Source: Batkoa obscura
Taxonomy: Eukaryota; Entomophthoromycota; Entomophthoromycetes; Entomophthorales; Batkoaceae
DNA: 26,325 nt
NCBI GenBank assembly: GCA_030770535.1
Contig: JASVEC010000245.1
Span: 1-26,325, forward strand
Direction: 5' to 3'
Each line of letters starts with the position of its first letter. The first letter of the stretch is position 1. Below are positions 19,088 through 26,325 of this stretch, piece by piece. Below the pieces are notes generated by a model. The model ran no database searches, had not been told where the DNA came from, and saw only the letters and a program-made list of their open reading frames with translations. The position numbers and the translations under genes were made by a program.

Positions 19088-20589
19088 TTATAAAGCTTCA
19101 AATAAGACTGCTTCATCGGCATCTATTTCATATTTGAATTCTAATGAACTGAAAAAATTCCTAAAAAATAAATTAATGCCTAAAATAATAATAATTTACA
19201 CAAGTTTTACTTTGGAAAATAGTTTGAACTTTGGCCAAATGAATAAAATAATGTGACATTTTCATTCAGTTTTATTTCATTTTTAATTGTTTGATCAAAA
19301 TAGACAGCCTCTTTATTAGGCGCCTTATCAATAATCATCTGCATCAGCTTAATATAACTTTTACTATTCAAATTAAAGTGTGTGAATTGAATAAACTGTA
19401 AATTTAGTAAATCTAAATGGATATCCAAGCTCTCAATTTCTTTAGCATTAAATAAATGACTACAATTAGACAGATGTAACCACCTTAAGCTTGGCAAACA
19501 TAAAGCCAGCCACTCCAAACAATATTTTTTGATTTTGACTCCTTTCAATTCAATGTGTTTCAATCGAAATAATATGGGTACCTCTTTAAATATTTTGTCA
19601 TCAAATATGCAGTCACTTAATGACAGTGCGGACAATAACTTTAATTCAGTAACCAATTTTACTAAAAAATCATTATCTAAGTTGGCTTGATAAAGCGCTA
19701 GCAGTTTTAAATGTTTTAATAAGAATAAGCTGTTATCAATTTGTCTATTGAAATAGGGTCGCATATTTAGTTTTACCAATGGGCTTTTCCAATCTTTTAA
19801 AATATCTTGATTAATTGCTACACGACTCTCATAGCTTGTTTCAGGACTAAAATTTAAAGCCTCAAGGTTAGGAAAACTATTACTATCAATCAATTGAAAC
19901 TCCTCATCTTCTATTTCATTAAATATTAATATTTCCGATAAGGATAAATGTAACAAATTATCCATTTTAATCTTATTCAATGTTTGTACATGTCCTAAAT
20001 AAAATTTCCCATACAACTCCAGCCATTTCAAACTCTGCAGTTTGTGTATGGTATGTATTAACTCATTGTTGATGTTACTTACATTTAAATATAAGTATGT
20101 TAGGTTTGTTAAACATGTTAATGGCTTTAACAGCTCATTTAATATGGTTGTAAACCCTATAAAGGCGCAATCTAACTTCAGTATCTCTAGTTTAGTAAAC
20201 AAAGTAAAATCAAAGTATTCAGGCTCAATCGCAAAGTCATCATCTTTCCAACAGAAGCTTTTAATATTTAGTAAATAAGTAACAATACTTTGAAATGACT
20301 CGATATTAATAGGCCCTGAAAGCTGTAAGTGTTCAATTGATGGGCAATGCCTTATGATTTCTCCAAGTGAACGTGTTGAAAAGTAGGTGTTAAATTTTAA
20401 AATTTTGATATACTTTCCACAAGTATTCAAGTATGGTGGTATTGAACTAGAATCAAAATCTACTGTCTTCCAAAACTTTCTTTTTGTTTCAAGGCGTATA
20501 TATTGATTCAGCTGATGGTATATAACCTTTTCTTTAGTTGGTAAATACGAGTATATTTTCCAATGTATAAAGTAAGGTAGTATATCCAT
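19088..20589 (-). CDS. F-box/leucine-rich-repeat protein
   Basis: A putative substrate adaptor of SCF ubiquitin ligases. The start at 20587-20589 (MDILPYFIHWKIYSYLPTKE) places an F-box-like motif at the N-terminus; an upstream in-frame ATG would add 29 hydrophobic residues and is less likely. The body is a series of irregular leucine-rich repeats (for example LEILKLDCAFIGF, LTNLTYLYLNVSNI, LKWLELYGKF, LKLLALYQANLDN, LRWLHLSNCSHLF). Two exons are inferred: 20589-19211 and 19160-19088, joined by a 50-nt GT-AG intron in phase, giving 483 residues and an acidic tail (EIDADEAVLFEAL). If the intron is not used, the protein ends at 19207-19209 after YFPK. The target is unknown. The gene is divergent from the aquarius gene. 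Confidence 0.8.
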
Positions 20590-20764
20590 AATCAAATAAT
20601 AAAAATAAATGAAAAATATAAAAAATGTCAAATTAGAAAAATCAAAAATTTTGATTTTTTTTATCTCTATTTTCATTCGTCAAGCTCTTGACCCAATAAA
20701 ATTTAAGCATTACTTGAATAAAAATTAAAAGCTCTGAAATCATTTAACTTATCTTTATAATCTA
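20590..20764. promoter_or_regulatory. Divergent intergenic promoter region
   Basis: The F-box/LRR and aquarius start codons are 175 bases apart on opposite strands, so their promoters share this A/T-rich stretch. No specific factor site is recognised. Confidence 0.35.
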
Positions 20765-23700
20765 ATGACAGCTACAAAAAGAGGTAGAGGACGTGGTAGA
20801 GGTCGTGGAAGAGGAAAATCAAGCTCATCTCAGGAATCTGAAAACAATTCGACACAGAACAATGTCAGTGAGCTAAAGGCTGAAACCGAGTCGAGTAACT
20901 TAACCGCAGCTGCTTCACCAAAATTGGAAACAGTGATGGAGGATGTAGGTCCAAACGGGGATCAAAAGGAGAAGGATAAAGAAGTAAAGGCTATTATGAA
21001 GGAAAAAGAAGAAAGTGAAGACGAAGAAAATGAGGTTGAAATCAATAAAAACAATAAACGAATCTCTGTAAAAAAAGAAAAAAAAGTATATACAACTGCA
21101 CTTCCAAAACATATAGATTCTGCTGAGATTGAATTTTCAACATCCAACTTAGAGGAAGGAATAGACTCTAGCATAGTAGAGATAGCAGAAAGTGAATGGT
21201 TACATAAAGAAAGTGAGGTTAAAGGAAAAAGAAAGAAAGAAAAAAAATTTGATAACAAAAAAGTAGACAAATTATTTTCTAAAGTGATAGAAAGTGGAAG
21301 TATCGATGCTAAAAAGGTAGCTTCTTTGGAGTTTGAAGCTTGTCTTGAGAAAGTAAGTTTTTTAAATGTTGAGTCAAATTTTTATTAAAATTTTTAAAGT
21401 TTTTATGGCCCAATTATGTACCAGCTACAAGCTCAAACGCTCATATTTTATTGATGATTCTAATTATTAACCAAAAATTAACAGATCAAGCCGCTTTATC
21501 GCCTTGGGGTAAGTAATTTACAATTGATTTAAATGAGACTAAAACATAAATAGAATTACTTGAAGCAGATCCGAAAAAGTATTCTGAATTGTTCTATAAA
21601 GCCATGGCTTTGAATCTTTACGACGCTAATACAAAGGATAAAAAGTATATGAAAAATTTACCTAAATTAGTTTATTTTCAAGTTAAAATTGCCTTGTTGA
21701 GGTTTTTTACGTTTTCTTTTCAAAGTTTAGATAACTCTTTGGTGCGTGAACAATGTTTAAAGTAATTTATTTTTTAATTTAACTTGTCATCTTAATTCAA
21801 GTATAGATTAACAACAATCTCCATCTGGCACAATCTTTGTAGTGAAGCAAGGAGAGAAGAAGAGATTGCCAAATCAGCTCAGCTCAAAAGGCTTTGGAAG
21901 CATAGCGAGAAAAAGTTTAATTCGAAAGGTAATTTTGCAAATTTTGCAAATTTTTATGCTAAACTGTTTTTTAGACGAAGAAGAGAAGAAAAACTTAATC
22001 AAAGATCGTACTTTTCTTTCAGATTTGGTAAAGTTGTTTGTTAAAAGCTTATATTCGATTGATCCAAGCGAAGGTTATGCTGTAGATGAAGAAGAAGAAG
22101 CATTAATACTTTATTGTGAAAGGATGATGGAGTTTTTAATTGATTTGATTTCGCAATTACCAACTAGAAGATTTTTTAATACTTTATTAAAAGACCATTA
22201 TTTATTAAATTATTGCAAAGAATCTCCACTTACAAAGTCAGTTATCAAAGGGTAAGTATAATGTTGTAATTTACTATTATAATATATGCTAATTTTATTT
22301 TTAGTCAAAAATTCAATCAATTATTAGCTGATTTTGAATTTTACACGCATTTTGAAATCAATGATTTTACTGGTCAAAGCTTAAACAAAGATCTAGTAAC
22401 AGAAACACTTTACAAAGATGTTCATCAATTTGTTTTAATTTGCTTCAAGCATTTCGAAGAAGAGTTGAAAAGTTTGATATTGAGTCATGTATCTGCGCTT
22501 ACTAATAGAGATGTTTTACTAAAACATTTAAGATTATTATCAATAGAAGACTTAATTAAACTATGTGGCTATCTTAATATGCGCACGGAACCTATTACTT
22601 TAATAGAAAGTGAAAAGGAAGATTATTATAGTAAGCAATTTTTATTAAATTGTTTAGCATTACGTTATGAGAAAAGAAAATCGCAGTTGGATTTAATAAA
22701 CTCGTACCCTTTATTCCCTAACGAAAGTGCAATATTTGATCAAAGTATTATAGATAATCAATTTTATAATGGTGAGTTTCCTTTAGCTTTACCTAAACTC
22801 AACCTTCAATTTCTTACCTTACATGATTATTTAATACGTAACTTCCAATTATTCCGATTGGATGCTTATTACGAGATTAGACAAGATATTGAAGATGCCA
22901 TAAAAAGATTATCCCCCAGATACATACCTTCTGAAAATGCTACTGCTTTTTCAGGTTGGGCTAGAATGGCTTGTGAAATTAATAGACTTTCTATTACAGA
23001 TATTAAAAAGCCAAAATTAGGTCAAATCACCCCCTCTAGGGTTATAGCTGACATACAACTAGATTTGGGCAGATATACAGAATCAATCCGAAATGAATGG
23101 AAATCATTAAAGCAGCATGATATTTTATTTTTATTAACAATTCAAGCTACAACTGATAGCAGTAAGCCATACATTGAGGGAAGTTCATTTCAAGATCATT
23201 TTGGTATTACAACCGTACGTGGGTGTGAAGTAATAGATATTTTAGATGATGAAGGTAAGCCCGTGAATGAAGTAGGTAAACCAAGATTAGAAGATCCAAA
23301 TGCTGTAATGCAAGCACCTTTAAGAACAATTCGAGTAGATTTAGATCCTAATCAATACCAAAATGATCTTTCATTATCAAATGGTCATACAATTTACCAA
23401 AGTTTTAATATCGTATTAAGACGTAAACCTAAAGATAACAATTTCAAAGCTGTTTCACAAACTATACGCGATCTTATGCAAAGTGAATTGATTGTACCTG
23501 ATTGGCTGAAGAGTATTGTCTTAGGTTATGGGGATCCAAGTGGAGCCCATTATAGTAACTTTGAATTAAATAATGATGAGTTTTACTTTAATGATACCTT
23601 TATTGATTTTGATCATATAAAAGAGAGTTTCCCTAATACAAGCATTGTAGCTTTAAATGAAAATATGATACCACCCTTTGTATTAAAGTTTCCCTCTATC

Positions 23701-25726
23701 TCGGAACCTCCAAGCAAAAAGCAAAAAGGGGAAAGCAACTTAATATCAACTGTGTTTTCAAATCAAAATAAACTTGAATTTAAGTCACACAAAGCACTCA
23801 AAAAAGGACCATATACTTCAGATGAACCTCATAAAAATCAAATAAGATTTACCCCAACTCAAATCGAAGCTATCTATTCCGGCTGTAATAAAGGATTAAG
23901 TTTAATTGTAGGACCGCCCGGTACCGGTAAAACAGATGTTGCTGTACAGATCATTTCTAATTTATATCACAATCATCCTAAGCAAAAAGTGTTATTAGTC
24001 ACCCACTCAAATCAAGCACTTAATCAACTTTTTACAAAGATTGCAGCACTTGATATTGACCCACGCCATTTATTACGTTTAGGTCATGGGCATGAAGAGC
24101 TGGATATGGAGGAATCATTTTCTAAGTACGGGAGAGTCAACTCATTCTTAGAGCAAAGAATAACTCTTTTAGAACAGGTCAATAGACTAGTTAAAGTATT
24201 TGAATTAGACGGCGACCATGCTCATTCCTGTGAATCAGCTTTACACTTCTATCAAGAATATGTGGAACCTAAATGGGATGAGTACTTGAAGTTATTAGGT
24301 ATATCTAATAATCAAAATAGCAAAATATCTGATAGCATCACCTCTTCTTTCATCGCTAATAACTTTCCATTTACCGGGTTTTTTATTGATGCTCCAAAGC
24401 CTTTAGTTCCAGAGGATAAAGAAGAAGCTGTAGAAGCTATCTTTGGTTGCTATAGGCATATCACCCACCTTTTTGACCAAATTAAAACCATATATCCATT
24501 TGAACTTTTACGTAGCAGTAAAGATAGGGCCGACTATTTGTTAGTTAAAGAAGCAAGGATTGTAGCAATGACATGTACACATGCAGCTTTGAAAAGAAGA
24601 GAGTTAGTTAGATTAGGGTTTACATATGAAAATCTTATTTTAGAGGAAGCAGCTCAAATATTGGAGATTGAGACTTTTATTCCACTTGTTTTACAAGAAA
24701 CCCCACTAGATCAAGAAGCCCATTTACAAAGAGTAGTACTTATTGGTGATCATAAACAACTTCCACCTGTAGTCAGAAACCTTGCATTCCAAAAGTATGG
24801 TAACATGGGTCAATCCTTATTTTCACGTTTGATAAGATTGGGTGTGCCTAAAATACAGTTAGATTCCCAAGGTAGATCTAGACCACAGATAGCTGATCTC
24901 TATAGGTATAGATACCCTGGTTTAGGTGATCTTTCCCATTTAACTCAAGGTGCCTTTAAGCTTGCAAATTCTGGGTTTGCCCATCCATTCCAATTTATAA
25001 ATGTTAATGAAGGGCAAGGCGAAACTTGCCCCGTACCATTTTTTTACCAAAATTTAGTAGAAGCGGAATATGTGGTAGCCATGTACCAATATATGCGATT
25101 GATTGGGTAATTTTAGTTAATCTTTTAAGTTATACTTATTTATTAATTATTTTGTAGTTATCCAGCATCTAAAATAACAATCTTAGCCACCTATAATGGA
25201 CAAATCTCATTGATTAAAGATATTATTTCAGTAAGATGTTCTAAGAACCCATTACTTGGCAATCCAGCTAAGATTAGTACAGTAGATAAATATCAAGGAG
25301 AACAAAATGACTGTAAGTTTAATTTGAATTTATAAAAATAAACAACATTGACATTATTTAGATATTTTATTGTCATTAGTTAGAACTAAGGCAGTTGGTC
25401 ATCTTAGAGATATACGTCGTATGACTGTAGCACTTTCTAGAGCTAAACTTGGATTATATGTGTTTGGGAATAAAAACTTGTTTATGTCCTGCTCTGAGTT
25501 GCAACAAAGTATTGCGCCTTTCTTTCAAAATAAAGGGGATAAATTGGTATTGGTTAAAGAAGAGAGTTACCCAACTGATAGAGAAGTAACTAATACTCCA
25601 TCTGGACAACAGATCTCTGGATTAAAAGAAATGGGTATTTTAGTTCATGAAATGTTGAAAGAACAAATGGAGTCTCAATCATCAGCATTAGACGAGACAA
25701 ATAATGAGGTACCAATGGAAGATTAA
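20765..25726 (+). CDS. AQR: Aquarius/IBP160-type spliceosomal RNA helicase
   Basis: An SF1 helicase that binds the intron upstream of the branch point in the spliceosome (Cwf11 in fission yeast). Eight exons join in phase: 20765-21352, 21400-21508, 21554-21761, 21807-21928, 21975-22251, 22305-25106, 25158-25312, 25362-25726, giving 1541 residues (human 1485). Diagnostic blocks include [19 protein letters not shown], the ARM-to-helicase linker, [38 protein letters not shown] sequence, Walker A GPPGTGKT (about residues 971-978), [46 protein letters not shown] (the family's DEAD-box variant), [25 protein letters not shown] and [12 protein letters not shown]. The N-terminus adds an Arg-Gly repeat (residues 6-17) and a long acidic/basic low-complexity region absent from human AQR. 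The exon 6 to 8 splices are supported by conserved sequence on both sides. It appears intact. Confidence 0.95.
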
Positions 25727-25951
25727 ACTAGTCTTTAAATATTCAAAATGGATATACAAATACATCATTGAATTCAAGCCAAGTGCAGAATAATTACAAA
25801 TTGACTCTTCTTTTTTAATCTTTTTATACACCTTTCTTACTTAAAAAAGATCAAAATAAAATAAAGATTTAAAATTGAAAAGATTTAAAAGTTTCTATTA
25901 CAAATAATTTAATTTTTTAAAATTAGTTTAATTAAATTATCAATTTCGTAT

Positions 25952-26325
25952 TCATTCTTTATCCTCTAAAACCTTAACTTCACTCCGTGGTTTGTTTTGA
26001 TTAATTGTGTTATAAATACTCAATGCCTAGAGATTTACGTTAACAATGAGAAATAAAATTGAAACATTAAATTTACCTGTGCGACCATACTTCCAACATC
26101 GTGGGATGAAGCAGGCACTACCACAGCTGTGCCTTTTTTAGCCAATTGTCCAAATGCTTCAACATATTTCTCAGCAACGGTTAGAGAAACTGCATCGGAA
26201 CCCCCCTTGTTTTGTATACTTTTGGAAACCTTCTCAATTCCTGCGGCAGTGGCGGTAGCCCTCAATAAGATAGCATCTGACTCACCCTTAGCTTGGTTGA
26301 TTTGTTGCATTTGAGAAGCTTCGGA
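25952..26325 (-). CDS. Stomatin-like protein 2, C-terminal part (partial)
   Basis: The 3' end of a SPFH-domain protein of the SLP-2/STOML2 family, which organises cardiolipin-rich domains of the mitochondrial inner membrane. Visible are the alanine-rich C-terminal helix of the band-7 region (SEASQMQQINQAKGESDA, ILLRATATAAGIEKVS) and the family-specific tail VSLTVAEKYVEAFGQLAKKG followed by TAVVVPASSHDVGSMVAQ. Two exons: 26325 (window edge) to 26077, then 26026-25952 after a 50-nt intron (26076-26027); the last exon encodes ALSIYNTINQNKPRSEVKV then LEDKE and a TGA stop. The N-terminal presequence and most of the SPFH domain lie outside. It converges on the aquarius gene with 225 bp between stops. 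Confidence 0.9.

Noticed and set aside
20915-21270. Minus-strand Phe/Ser-rich open frames
   Set aside because: They are shadows of the acidic/basic low-complexity first exon of aquarius.

Overview
The window is strongly AT-rich nuclear DNA from a eukaryote whose genes are split by many very short introns (about 48 to 110 nt, GTAAGT/GTAATT donors, TTTAG-type acceptors). The gene set (Gup1-type MBOAT, a TOR kinase, a fungal-length tyrosinase, a secreted LPMO-like protein with an N-terminal histidine, an F-box/LRR protein, aquarius) points to a fungus, most likely an early-diverging lineage; low GC and a UHRF1-like gene would suit a Zoopagomycota/Entomophthorales-type genome, but that placement is inference. 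A mitochondrial lipoate-attachment enzyme and a stomatin-like-2 protein indicate an aerobic organism with respiring mitochondria.

Layout. 1-1850 (minus): N-terminal HEAT repeats of TOR kinase, truncated by the window edge. 1972-4471 (minus): an unrecognised multi-exon gene. 4590-5592 (plus): octanoyltransferase, 5 exons. 5593-6585: AT-rich spacer with a degenerate repeat and a MITE copy. 6586-7883 (plus): ABHD13/Bem46-like hydrolase, 8 exons. 7967-10330 (minus): Gup1-like MBOAT acyltransferase, 10 exons, convergent with the hydrolase. 10331-19087 is an accessory, transposon-rich stretch: MITE copies, a solo LTR nested in one of them, a 102-bp palindromic element, a tyrosinase with one reading-frame break, an LPMO-like protein, and the decayed remains of a UHRF1-like PHD-SRA-RING gene with one MITE inside it and another at its 3' end. 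19088-20589 (minus): F-box/LRR gene. 20765-25726 (plus): aquarius/IBP160 spliceosomal helicase, 8 exons. 25952-26325 (minus): 3' end of stomatin-like protein 2.

Most of the window is unrelated housekeeping genes (growth signalling, lipoylation, membrane lipid/GPI anchor remodelling, splicing, mitochondrial membrane organisation). The middle differs: it is gene-poor, holds two secreted copper enzymes and a dead DNA-methylation reader, and carries most of the mobile-element copies. The most interesting observations are the UHRF1-like pseudogene, a compact MITE family with six recognisable copies (one carrying a nested solo LTR), and two conserved genes (TOR, tyrosinase) each broken by a single +1 shift at sites resembling yeast +1 frameshift heptamers, which may be recoding or assembly indels. 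Exon boundaries were derived by eye from splice signals, phase and family similarity.
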